From contig JAQXTH010000006.1 of NCBI GenBank assembly GCA_029219385.1, forward strand, positions 16,903-80,902: a stretch of 64,000 nucleotides of DNA, written 5' to 3'. Source of the DNA: Prevotellaceae bacterium (GTDB lineage Bacteria > Bacteroidota > Bacteroidia > Bacteroidales > Bacteroidaceae). Below the pieces are notes generated by a model, which made no database searches, was not told the origin of the DNA, and saw only the letters and a program-made list of their open reading frames with translations. The stretch's first letter is position 1. Every line of letters begins with the position of its first letter. Of the stretch, positions 48,727-57,736 are shown one piece after another. A program made the position numbers and the translations under genes.

Positions 48727-51700
48727 CTACTTCAAATACTTATCCAAAATTTTTTGCTTCACAACTATATAATCTTGCATTTTTTTCTTCAGGTCAGCTA
48801 TCTCATTCTCCAGTTTAATGAGCTGTTGAGCCACTTTGTTCTGCGTTTCAATGTCTGGCAACATGATAGAGAGAGCTTTGACACGTTCTGTTGACGAACG
48901 GTTAGAACGTGAGAACCGTTCCGCCTCACCTGCTTTCAGAAGAGGATAGACCAAATACTTTGGATTGACAACGGTTTCATCCAGGACTCTGATTACGCCA
49001 CAATGGTCTGTTGGATTGAACGGTTTTTCGGCCTCTTGGTAATTAACCATCCAGTCGCCATCTATGCCCCATAGAACAGATGGCTTCGAAAAGTCAGAAA
49101 GCACAGAGTTACTGGTTTTACCAAATGGCTCAAACACATTGGCACTAAACACGTCATACACTCCGTCTTTCACAATATCAGACTTTAAGACACGGCGGCC
49201 AATGGATATATCAAACAAGTCTGCACGGTTGAGACTGATGGAATTGTTGGTCTTCATCTGCGATTGACGCATCAATTCTTCGATTTCCTTTTCTATCTCA
49301 ATTATACGAGACGAAGCATTGATATAATCGTTGTCTTGCTCTTGACATTCCTCTGCGATTTTTCTTTGCACCTCCACAAGTGGAGCCTTCGGTATTAAGA
49401 AGTTTGGTATGACCTTCTTGTCACCACGAGGCATCTTTAGTCCAGTTTTTCCTACCATCATGTAGTCGAAGAAAATGTCAGATGAAAGGATTGCATACAG
49501 GTATTCTGACAAATAATCTGATGGCTTGGCATTTCTGAACACAAGAACATCATTTGAACACCCTCCGTCGTGTTCGGCAAGCCATATCTTTTTTAGATAA
49601 GGTCTGATGTTTGAAACCAGAATATCATCCTTTTGATACTTTGTTACATTACCTACCTCGGGCACATCGTTATATGGAGTTATTCCTGCACGATTTTGCA
49701 GCATGTTGGCTGTCGTTACATAACTTGACGGTGATATGCTAGAATATGCTACCTTTTCAGAAATATATGGGCTTACAACGCCTAATTTTTCTAATGGGTA
49801 TTTGCTTTGTATCTGGGGATATGATAGAACCGGGGTTGTCTTGATAGACTTTGAAAAGTCTGCCCGTTTGAAATCAATTAAATCTGCAAGATCATATACT
49901 TCAACATAATCCATCAACTCATCAGGAACAGAAACTTCTCCATTCGCGAAGTTTTGTCGTATTATGGAGTTAATCTTCAAATCATCTTCCAAATCTTGTG
50001 GATTGAATAAGGGCGTTTGAATACCCTTTATACCTTCAATTTGATGCATAGTGTCATCGTCTTCTCCATTGCCTTCATCGTCAGAGGTACTTTGCGTTGA
50101 AACATTCAAATACTTAATACCCTCGTTGCCCTTGCTGTCACTCCATTCATAACCCAAGAATCGCTTAATGTTTGTTGTTCCTGAGGGCGACTTGACGATA
50201 ACCACAGGATTGGGCGTAATTTTTGCTAATATGAAATAATATACCTTTTCTTTCTCGATGGCAATGACGAATTGCAAGAAAGCTTTAGTTCCTTGCCTTT
50301 TCTTTTCATCCTCAGATAGTTTTCTATATGCTTGAGTATCTTGGCGGCCCTTGAATTTTGCCCTGATTTCCTTTGCTTGGGTACAAACTCCCTTCATCGC
50401 GTTGCGTTGATTGCCAAAGAAGGCTGTCTTATAGGCTTGGATGGTATCATGTTCCATAAAGTTCTCCGTCATATTGCCAGAAAGGAATGCATGATAATCT
50501 TCCCAATTGAAATCGCAGTGGTCACAATATGCTTGCAGCAAATCTGTGTCATCATAGATGTCATTGGACTCGCACTTTTCATAATTACAGAACCAGCAAT
50601 TAACCCTATTCTGATAGTGCTCTGCATCGGGCGTATTGGTTTCCTTGCGTCGTAAGAACATCGTAACAGTATTGGTTCCTGTCTTGCCAAACGTTCCACT
50701 ACCAAACTCTACCAAAGCCACGATGTCGAACTTTTGGAGAATTATTTCACGCCCCTTGGCATAAATGCCACCTTTGTTTAGAACAGAGACAGGAAGTATG
50801 ATACCTGCAACACCACCTGCCTTTAATAACTGGGCAGCACGCTCGATAAAGAATATCTCAATGGCATTATTCTTGGCAATATTAAGGCCATCATTGAAGA
50901 GAGAATAATGCTTTCGTTGACTCTCCGTCAGGGTCTCTAAGAAACCTTTAACCGAATAAGGTGGATTAGCTATCAGAACATCGTATGACGCCTCTCTAAC
51001 ATTTTCATTTGGAACCAAAGCATCAGAATAAATTATCTTCGTCTCATCATGACCATACATGAAGGCAGAAACCTTAGACACCTTAGACAGGCGGTATTCC
51101 TTTTCTATACCTGTGATATGTGCATAATACTCATTTAATGGTATTGAGGGACGATACTTCTCCACGTAATCTTTTATCTGTACTGCATATTCTGTCAAGA
51201 AATGTCCTGCGCCACAAGCGTAGTCTATAGCAGAAGGGATATCCTCGCAGTTCTGAATAATCCGTTCCAAAGGAAGTGAAGAAACGAGGAAGCGCACTAT
51301 TGGCATAGGCGTGAAGAATTGGCCTTCGCTCTGCTTGACACCTTTATTCAGGAAACCTTCAAACAAATCGCCAAGCAACTGGTTTTGATCAGAGTCTTTC
51401 AGTTTAATGTCCTGTAACATCTTGACCACCTTCAATAAAATGGCTGCATTCTGTTCAAAGAGTTTTTTATTGTGTACGCTGATGAAAGAAAAGTCGTTGT
51501 CAGAGAAGAACTTCAGGGCACGGAAATAGCTTTTGATGGTCTTTTTTGTCGCATCTGGGTCATTCTTGAATCGACGGAATGCTTTCTCAATCTCACCATC
51601 CTCTATGTAAGTAACATCTTCATTCAAGAAGCGTTTCATACCATCACGATAAAGACGCTGCAAGCGGTCTTGCAAGCGGTAATCATCATCATATGCAGAA

Positions 51701-52611
51701 CCTTTCCAGTAGAAATTCAAGTCATCAGGATTGCTTGTCTCATCCACGACTTTTGCAAGGAAGAGGTTCACCAGTTTGTCAAAAGCATTCTCATATCCTC
51801 CAACATTGTGTTGACGCAGAATCAAGGCGAACTCATTATACTTTTTCTGAATGGTATCGCTGTCAACAGACTTCAGGTCTTTTGTTGTGTACTTGTTCTT
51901 ACCAATTCTGTATGGTTCTATTTCGTCCTCGAAAAGACCTCGCGTTGCATAATCATCATGGTAGGTTTCATGCCATACTCTATAAAGTTTCTTGTTGTTG
52001 TCTGCATCTTTGTAGCTCCTAGCAGTTTCTTCATTGGCTAGTTTCTCTTCGTTATCTTGGACATTAATGAGATGATAATTTTGTTCTATCCTTCCATCAA
52101 TAATATCAGCAGTATATAGACAAAGGAACTTCGTGGAGCGTTCCTGTTGGAAATAACTAAAGAGTTGGGCACCATCTTCTTTTGTGTCTGCCCATGCTCC
52201 ATCAAACTCTCGTCCCCAAGTCTTACATTCAATAATCAACAAAGACTCCTTATCCTCGTCTGAGCCATCAAAACCACCATTTTTAAAGGTCCTGACCCAA
52301 ACATCCGCATAGCCACCTTTGGCTGTATGTCCCAATTTCCATGCAGGTTCTAACTCGATATGAATAGGATTGTAGCCTTTCCGTAAAAGGCGATCGACAC
52401 AATGTAACACGACAAGATTTTCTGGTTCCAAGAGATTGCAAGTCGTTTCTCGACCAATAGAAATACCACATTCGCTATAGAAGATATGTCCGTCACCACT
52501 AATATCAACCTTTAGTGGCTCGTTAACATTCTTATATTTTTTTGTATATATGTTGCCATCGTGCTCAAATTCAAGCAAGTTTAGCAATTCTTTAATATTG
52601 TCTTTAGTCAT
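48727..52611 (-). CDS. Single-chain restriction-modification enzyme: PD-(D/E)xK nuclease, N6-adenine methylase and HsdS-like specificity domains
   Basis: GGYADVWVR...SLLIIECKTWG (D..ExK); SEGQFFTPMPIVRFLV, AIDYACGAGHFLTEYA, DVLIANPPYSVKGF (N6 MTase); two C-terminal TRD-like segments each followed by a coiled coil. Confidence 0.9.
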   Translation of the reverse strand: MTKDNIKELLNLLEFEHDGNIYTKKYKNVNEPLKVDISGDGHIFYSECGISIGRETTCNLLEPENLVVLHCVDRLLRKGYNPIHIELEPAWKLGHTAKGGYADVWVRTFKNGGFDGSDEDKESLLIIECKTWGREFDGAWADTKEDGAQLFSYFQQERSTKFLCLYTADIIDGRIEQNYHLINVQDNEEKLANEETARSYKDADNNKKLYRVWHETYHDDYATRGLFEDEIEPYRIGKNKYTTKDLKSVDSDTIQKKYNEFALILRQHNVGGYENAFDKLVNLFLAKVVDETSNPDDLNFYWKGSAYDDDYRLQDRLQRLYRDGMKRFLNEDVTYIEDGEIEKAFRRFKNDPDATKKTIKSYFRALKFFSDNDFSFISVHNKKLFEQNAAILLKVVKMLQDIKLKDSDQNQLLGDLFEGFLNKGVKQSEGQFFTPMPIVRFLVSSLPLERIIQNCEDIPSAIDYACGAGHFLTEYAVQIKDYVEKYRPSIPLNEYYAHITGIEKEYRLSKVSKVSAFMYGHDETKIIYSDALVPNENVREASYDVLIANPPYSVKGFLETLTESQRKHYSLFNDGLNIAKNNAIEIFFIERAAQLLKAGGVAGIILPVSVLNKGGIYAKGREIILQKFDIVALVEFGSGTFGKTGTNTVTMFLRRKETNTPDAEHYQNRVNCWFCNYEKCESNDIYDDTDLLQAYCDHCDFNWEDYHAFLSGNMTENFMEHDTIQAYKTAFFGNQRNAMKGVCTQAKEIRAKFKGRQDTQAYRKLSEDEKKRQGTKAFLQFVIAIEKEKVYYFILAKITPNPVVIVKSPSGTTNIKRFLGYEWSDSKGNEGIKYLNVSTQSTSDDEGNGEDDDTMHQIEGIKGIQTPLFNPQDLEDDLKINSIIRQNFANGEVSVPDELMDYVEVYDLADLIDFKRADFSKSIKTTPVLSYPQIQSKYPLEKLGVVSPYISEKVAYSSISPSSYVTTANMLQNRAGITPYNDVPEVGNVTKYQKDDILVSNIRPYLKKIWLAEHDGGCSNDVLVFRNAKPSDYLSEYLYAILSSDIFFDYMMVGKTGLKMPRGDKKVIPNFLIPKAPLVEVQRKIAEECQEQDNDYINASSRIIEIEKEIEELMRQSQMKTNNSISLNRADLFDISIGRRVLKSDIVKDGVYDVFSANVFEPFGKTSNSVLSDFSKPSVLWGIDGDWMVNYQEAEKPFNPTDHCGVIRVLDETVVNPKYLVYPLLKAGEAERFSRSNRSSTERVKALSIMLPDIETQNKVAQQLIKLENEIADLKKKMQDYIVVKQKILDKYLK

Positions 52612-52670
52612 ATAGTGTGGTTTTCTTATTCCGTTCTATTTTTAGAAAAAAATACATCTCTTTTATGTAA

Positions 52671-53081
52671 TCATCCAATTTTGGCTGATTCAGATTCAGG
52701 TATAATGCCTCGTTCTGTGAGCATCTTATGCACAGCGGCATTATTATCGACATATTCCCGTGTGATGGATGCTTCGCCTTGGAGATTTTTTGATTGAATA
52801 TTTACATTGGTCATTTCATTCGCAAGATCTTTCGCCATTGTGTCAATACTCGATGTGATTTTCTTCTCAGCATCGAAATCCACTTCCAGCAGGTCTTTGA
52901 TGTCAACCTGTAACAGGCGAGCGATTTCTACGAATTGTGCCATGGAGGGCTGTATCTTGTTGGTTTTCCACCGTGAAACAGTCATGTCGGTGACACCCAT
53001 CTGTTCGGCAAGCCAACGGTTGGTGATTTGCTTGTCGGCCAATACCACTCTGATTCTGTTTTGGCAATCTTTCTTGGTCAT
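52671..53081 (-). CDS. XRE-family HTH regulator with DinD-like C-terminal tail
   Basis: NRWLAEQMGVTDMTVSRWKTNKIQPSMAQFVEIARLLQVDIKDLLEV (HTH); AKDLANEMTNVNIQSKNLQGEASITREYVDNNAAVHKMLTERGIIPE (DinD/BRO-type tail). Confidence 0.8.
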   Translation of the reverse strand: MTKKDCQNRIRVVLADKQITNRWLAEQMGVTDMTVSRWKTNKIQPSMAQFVEIARLLQVDIKDLLEVDFDAEKKITSSIDTMAKDLANEMTNVNIQSKNLQGEASITREYVDNNAAVHKMLTERGIIPESESAKIG

Positions 53082-53412
53082 CTATTTTGATTTTAGCTAT
53101 TTACATGTGCAAAAATAAACATAATTTGTTAAGCTGCCCAAGTTGATGTTGAATAATATCTCGTTTTTGGCACTTTTTGTGTTTCTAACTCCTTGTTTTG
53201 CATACGACCCGACAAAATTACACAGTGTCTTTTTGCATTTAGTACATCTCTTTGCTATATATGCGCAATGTGGACTAAACTTATTTCTCTTTCGCCAGTA
53301 AATGAATCAATGCTATAGGTTGAGTGTTGGCAGGCTGTTGATGGCGAAAAAGAATATCAACTTGTCATGATTTTACATCTGTAGAAAATCACTGTTTCGT
53401 TTTCTCATACAC

Positions 53413-53451
53413 AAAAAAGAGGATAAGCCACATCGGCTTATCCTCTTTTTT
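53413..53451 (-). terminator. Terminator downstream of mutB
   Basis: AAAAAAGAGGATAAGCC-ACATC-GGCTTATCCTCTTTTTT. Confidence 0.92.
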
Positions 53452-53522
53452 GTGTGCCTTGCAATGCAAGGGGAATATTCTTTGAAATCCAAATCGGTCT
53501 GTTGAGTTATTTGGGTAAAAGA

Positions 53523-55688
53523 TTATTCTTCGAGCAACAGTTTCATGAGTTCTACGGCAGAGTAGGCAACCGAGGTGCCGGGACCGAAAATGGCAGCCAC
53601 TCCTGCTTTGTAGAGGAAGTCGTAGTCGTTGACGGGTATCACACCTCCGGCTGTCACCACGATGTCTTCGCGGCCAAGTTTCTTGAGCTCTTCAATAACA
53701 GCAGGAATGAGTGTCTTGTGACCGGCGGCGAGAGAACTAACACCGAGAGCATCGACATCGTTTTCTACTGCCTGACGTGCAGACTCGGCCGGAGTTTGGA
53801 ACAACGGTCCCATGTCTACGTCGAAACCGCAATCCGCATAGCCGGTGGCGACCACCTTTGCTCCGCGGTCGTGGCCGTCCTGACCCATTTTGGCAATCAT
53901 GATTCGCGGACGACGACCCTCTTTCTTTGCAAACTCCTCGGTGAGGCGACGTGCCTCCTGGAAATAGTTGTTGTTTTTGCTTTCTGATGAATACACGTTG
54001 GAAATGGTTTTGATTACGGCTTTATAGCGACCCACCACGGCTTCGCAGGCATCAGAGATTTCTCCGAGCGTACATCTGAGACCGGCTGCTTTCACAGCGA
54101 GGTCGAGCAGGTTGTTCTCGCTCTTCTTTCCGTCTTTGAATTCTTGCACACATTTTGTGATTTCGGCAAGGGCTGCTTTGCAGGCTGCCTCATCGCGGTT
54201 TTTGCGCAGTTCGGCGAGCGAGGCCTCTTGTTGTTTGCGCACTGCGGTGTTGTCGATTTCGAGAATGTCGATAGGATCTTCGTGGTCGAGACGATATTTG
54301 TTGATACCGACAATCACCTGCTTGCCGGTGTCTATGCGGCCTTGTGTGCGTGCGGCAGCCTCTTCGATACGCATTTTTGGCACACCGGTTTCAATGGCTT
54401 TTGCCATGCCACCGAGTTTTTCGATTTCCTCGATGTGTGCCCAAGCTTTGTCAACGAGTTCCTGGGTGAGTTTCTCAACATAGTAAGAGCCTGCCCACGG
54501 GTCGATGTGTTTGCACACTTGTGTCTCGTTTTGAATATAGATTTGTGTGTTGCGGGCAATACGGGCTGAAAAGTCGGTGGGCAGGGCGATGGCCTCGTCA
54601 AGGGCGTTGGTGTGGAGTGACTGGGTGTGGCCCAACACGGCAGCCATAGCCTCGATACAGGTGCGGCCCACGTTGTTAAATGGGTCTTGCTCTGTGAGCG
54701 ACCAACCCGAAGTCTGTGAGTGGGTGCGCAGAGCCATCGACTTGGGATTCTTTGCTCCGAAACTCTTCACAATCTTGGCCCACAACAAGCGGCCGGCACG
54801 CATTTTTGCGATTTCCATGAAGTGGTTCACGCCAATGGCCCAGAAGAATGAGAGGCGCGGAGCGAAAGCATCCACGTCGATGCCGGCGTTGACACCTGCG
54901 CGGAGGTAGTCGATACCATCGGCCAGAGTGTAGGCCAATTCTATGTCGGCGGTTGCTCCGGCTTCCTGCATGTGATAGCCCGATATGGAGATAGAATTGA
55001 ATTTAGGCATCTTTTGAGAAGTAAACTCAAAGATGTCGGCGATAATCTTCATTGAGAATGCAGGCGGATATATATATGTGTTGCGCACCATAAACTCTTT
55101 GAGGATATCGTTTTGAATCGTGCCGGCCATTTCTTCGAGTTTGGCTCCTTGTTCCAGACCTGCGTTGATATAGAATGCGAGAATGGGCAACACGGCTCCG
55201 TTCATGGTCATCGACACCGACATTTTGTTGAGGGGAATGCCGGCAAACAACACCTTCATGTTTTCGAGTGAGCAGATAGACACACCGGCCTTGCCCACGT
55301 CGCCTATCACACGTTCGTTGTCGGGGTCGTAGCCACGGTGTGTGGGCAGGTCGAATGCCACCGACAGACCTTTCTGGCCACTGGCGAGGTTGCGACGATA
55401 GAAAGCGTTGCTCTCTTCTGCTGTCGAGAAACCGGCATATTGACGAATGGTCCACGGGCGGAAAGGATACATCATGCTATACGGACCACGCAGGAAGGGC
55501 GGAATGCCGGCGGCAAAGTCGAGGTGCTCCATGCCTTCGAGGTCTTCTTTAGTATAGACAGGCTGAATGTCTATCTGTTCGGGAGTTTTCCAGTTGGCAC
55601 TAATGCCTTTCTCCTTTTGCCAGTCTTGGCCGTTTTTGGCTTCAATACCGGCATAAATGTTTATGTTGTTGAATGTTTTTCTTGCCAT
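53523..55688 (-). CDS. mutB: Methylmalonyl-CoA mutase large subunit
   Basis: Start M 55688. [93 protein letters not shown] (B12-binding DGHDRG). Confidence 0.98.
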   Translation of the reverse strand: MARKTFNNINIYAGIEAKNGQDWQKEKGISANWKTPEQIDIQPVYTKEDLEGMEHLDFAAGIPPFLRGPYSMMYPFRPWTIRQYAGFSTAEESNAFYRRNLASGQKGLSVAFDLPTHRGYDPDNERVIGDVGKAGVSICSLENMKVLFAGIPLNKMSVSMTMNGAVLPILAFYINAGLEQGAKLEEMAGTIQNDILKEFMVRNTYIYPPAFSMKIIADIFEFTSQKMPKFNSISISGYHMQEAGATADIELAYTLADGIDYLRAGVNAGIDVDAFAPRLSFFWAIGVNHFMEIAKMRAGRLLWAKIVKSFGAKNPKSMALRTHSQTSGWSLTEQDPFNNVGRTCIEAMAAVLGHTQSLHTNALDEAIALPTDFSARIARNTQIYIQNETQVCKHIDPWAGSYYVEKLTQELVDKAWAHIEEIEKLGGMAKAIETGVPKMRIEEAAARTQGRIDTGKQVIVGINKYRLDHEDPIDILEIDNTAVRKQQEASLAELRKNRDEAACKAALAEITKCVQEFKDGKKSENNLLDLAVKAAGLRCTLGEISDACEAVVGRYKAVIKTISNVYSSESKNNNYFQEARRLTEEFAKKEGRRPRIMIAKMGQDGHDRGAKVVATGYADCGFDVDMGPLFQTPAESARQAVENDVDALGVSSLAAGHKTLIPAVIEELKKLGREDIVVTAGGVIPVNDYDFLYKAGVAAIFGPGTSVAYSAVELMKLLLEE

Positions 55689-55692
55689 AGCT

Positions 55693-57534
55693 TTAAATTC
55701 CCAATTTAGCGTTAAACTCTTTGAGTGTCTGGAGTTGGTCCACACGCACATGAATAAAGTTTTCTATGCCGGCGGCTTTGAGTTCATCGCTGCAGGCGGG
55801 TGCACCTGCCACAACAAACATTGCACTGTCGCCTACGGCCTTGAATGCGGGGATAGCATATTCTGCATATTCGTCGTCGCTTGAGCAGAGCACCACGATG
55901 TCGGCTCCGGCCTCGCGTGCGGCAGCGGCTCCGGCCTCTACGGTCTCAAAGCCGAGGTTGTCGATCACTTTATATCCGGCGGCGGCGAGGAAGTTGCAGC
56001 TGAATTGTGCGCGAGCCTGGCGCATGGCGAGGTTACCTATGGTCAGCATAAATGCCACGGGCACTTTCTCTGCCTTCTCTGTGGTGAGGCGCAGATTTTC
56101 AAAGTCGCTTGCCAAGCGCGAAGCTTTGATGGCAGTAATCTCTGTTTCGTTTCCGCAACATTTGCAGCAGCATTTTGTCGGGGTCTTGCCTTCGCTCGTC
56201 TCGGTGAAGTTGGGGAATTGGTTTGTGCCGAGAATAAACTCCTTGCGTTTGCCGGCGTTGGCGTGACGCTTGGCGTTGGTCTCGGTGATGGTGGTTTGCA
56301 CCTTGCCGGCTTTTGCCTGGGCGAGGAAAGCTCCGTCTTCTTCAACAGCGAGGAAGAGAGCCCATGCCTGTTGGGCGAGGGCATCGGTGAGGTGCTCAAG
56401 GAAGTAACTGCCGCCTGCCACGTCAACGATTTTGTCGAAGTGGCATTCTTCTTTCAATAAAAGTTGTTGATTGCGGGCAATGCGCTCGGCAAATTCTGTG
56501 GGAGTTTCAAAGGTCTCGTCAAACGGTGTCACCACAATACTCTCCACACCTGCCAAGGCGGCCGACATGGTTTCGGTCTGTGTGCGCAGCATATTTACAT
56601 AGCTGTCAAACAGCGTGAGGTTATATGTGGTGGTGGTGGCGCATACGTGCATCTTTGCGCTTTCCTTGCAAGGAGTATATTGACTCACGATTTGTGCCCA
56701 AAGGAGGCGTGCAGCGCGGAACTTTGCGATTTCCATAAAGTAGACGCCGTTTATGCCCATGTTGAACTTTATGTTTTGTGCTGCCAATTCGGGTGAAACT
56801 CCGGCATCGACCATTTCTTGCAGATATTCGTTACCCCAAGCGAGAGCGTAGCCGAGTTCTTGATAACTGAAGGCTCCACTGTTGGTGAGAGTGGCGGAAT
56901 TGACAGCCACACCGCGGAAATTGGGATATTCGGCAAGCGTTTCGACAACCTCTTTCAGTTGTGCTAACAGAGCAGAGGTGTCTTTTCCTTTAGAGAGCAT
57001 TTTCTCGATCGGGTCAAAAGAGATTGAGCCTTTCACAGCTTCCTTTGCATAGCCTTTCTTGGTGAAATAGTCGGCCAAGAGTTTTGCAAGTTCTGCTGTG
57101 TGGCGTTGGCAGGTCGTGAAATTGAGTTCCACGCAGTCGGCGCAGATACCGTCGAGCAGGGTCTCGATGTAGTCGGCATTCAATTTCTCGGCAGGCACCT
57201 TGAAACCCAGCGAGTCAATTCCCTTGTTGAGAATGTCGAGGGCCTTGGTGTTGGCTTCCTTGGCACAGTCGCACTTAATGTTTTGGCGCACATACCAAAT
57301 GTTGTTGGCGGTTTTGTTGCCTCTGACGTATGGAAATTCGCCGGGGAGGGCGTTTGTCGCAGCGAGGTCTTTGATGTCCTCTCTTTGATAGAAAGGTTGC
57401 ACGTCAAAACCCTCATTGGTGCGCCATACCATTCGCTTGTTGAAATCTGCTCCTTTCAGGTCTACCTGAATTTTGTCGAGCCATTCTTGTTTGCTGACAG
57501 GAGCGAAATCAGAAAAGAGTTTCTTGTTTTCCAT
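55693..57534 (-). CDS. mutA: Methylmalonyl-CoA mutase small subunit
   Basis: Start M 57534. [23 protein letters not shown]; mutase fold with degenerate B12 domain; adjacent to mutB. Confidence 0.96.
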   Translation of the reverse strand: MENKKLFSDFAPVSKQEWLDKIQVDLKGADFNKRMVWRTNEGFDVQPFYQREDIKDLAATNALPGEFPYVRGNKTANNIWYVRQNIKCDCAKEANTKALDILNKGIDSLGFKVPAEKLNADYIETLLDGICADCVELNFTTCQRHTAELAKLLADYFTKKGYAKEAVKGSISFDPIEKMLSKGKDTSALLAQLKEVVETLAEYPNFRGVAVNSATLTNSGAFSYQELGYALAWGNEYLQEMVDAGVSPELAAQNIKFNMGINGVYFMEIAKFRAARLLWAQIVSQYTPCKESAKMHVCATTTTYNLTLFDSYVNMLRTQTETMSAALAGVESIVVTPFDETFETPTEFAERIARNQQLLLKEECHFDKIVDVAGGSYFLEHLTDALAQQAWALFLAVEEDGAFLAQAKAGKVQTTITETNAKRHANAGKRKEFILGTNQFPNFTETSEGKTPTKCCCKCCGNETEITAIKASRLASDFENLRLTTEKAEKVPVAFMLTIGNLAMRQARAQFSCNFLAAAGYKVIDNLGFETVEAGAAAAREAGADIVVLCSSDDEYAEYAIPAFKAVGDSAMFVVAGAPACSDELKAAGIENFIHVRVDQLQTLKEFNAKLGI

Positions 57535-57580
57535 TATTGTTTTAAGTATGATTAAAATGTTGCTTAACTTATTCAATCTT

Positions 57581-57588
57581 CAAAGGTA
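57581..57588 (-). promoter_or_regulatory. Bacteroidetes -7 element (TACCTTTG) upstream of mutAB
   Basis: Minus strand TACCTTTG ~47 nt before mutA ATG. Confidence 0.5.
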
Positions 57589-57736
57589 AGCCTTTTTTTA
57601 TTTCCGACAAGGTTTTGTCGTAGGAAAAATAAAAAAGCGTATTTTTGTGTTGCAATCATGGTGGAGTTTGGCTATAAATATGCAACTTTGCTGTTGTTGT
57701 GTGCTGTGTGGCACAGTGTGGTTTTTATTTTAATTT

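Noticed and set aside
53000-53500. attR-like copy of the tRNA-Leu 3' end
   Set aside because: Looked for GGTTCGATCCCGGCTCTGGG-like sequence near the right boundary and found none; no integrase gene in the island.
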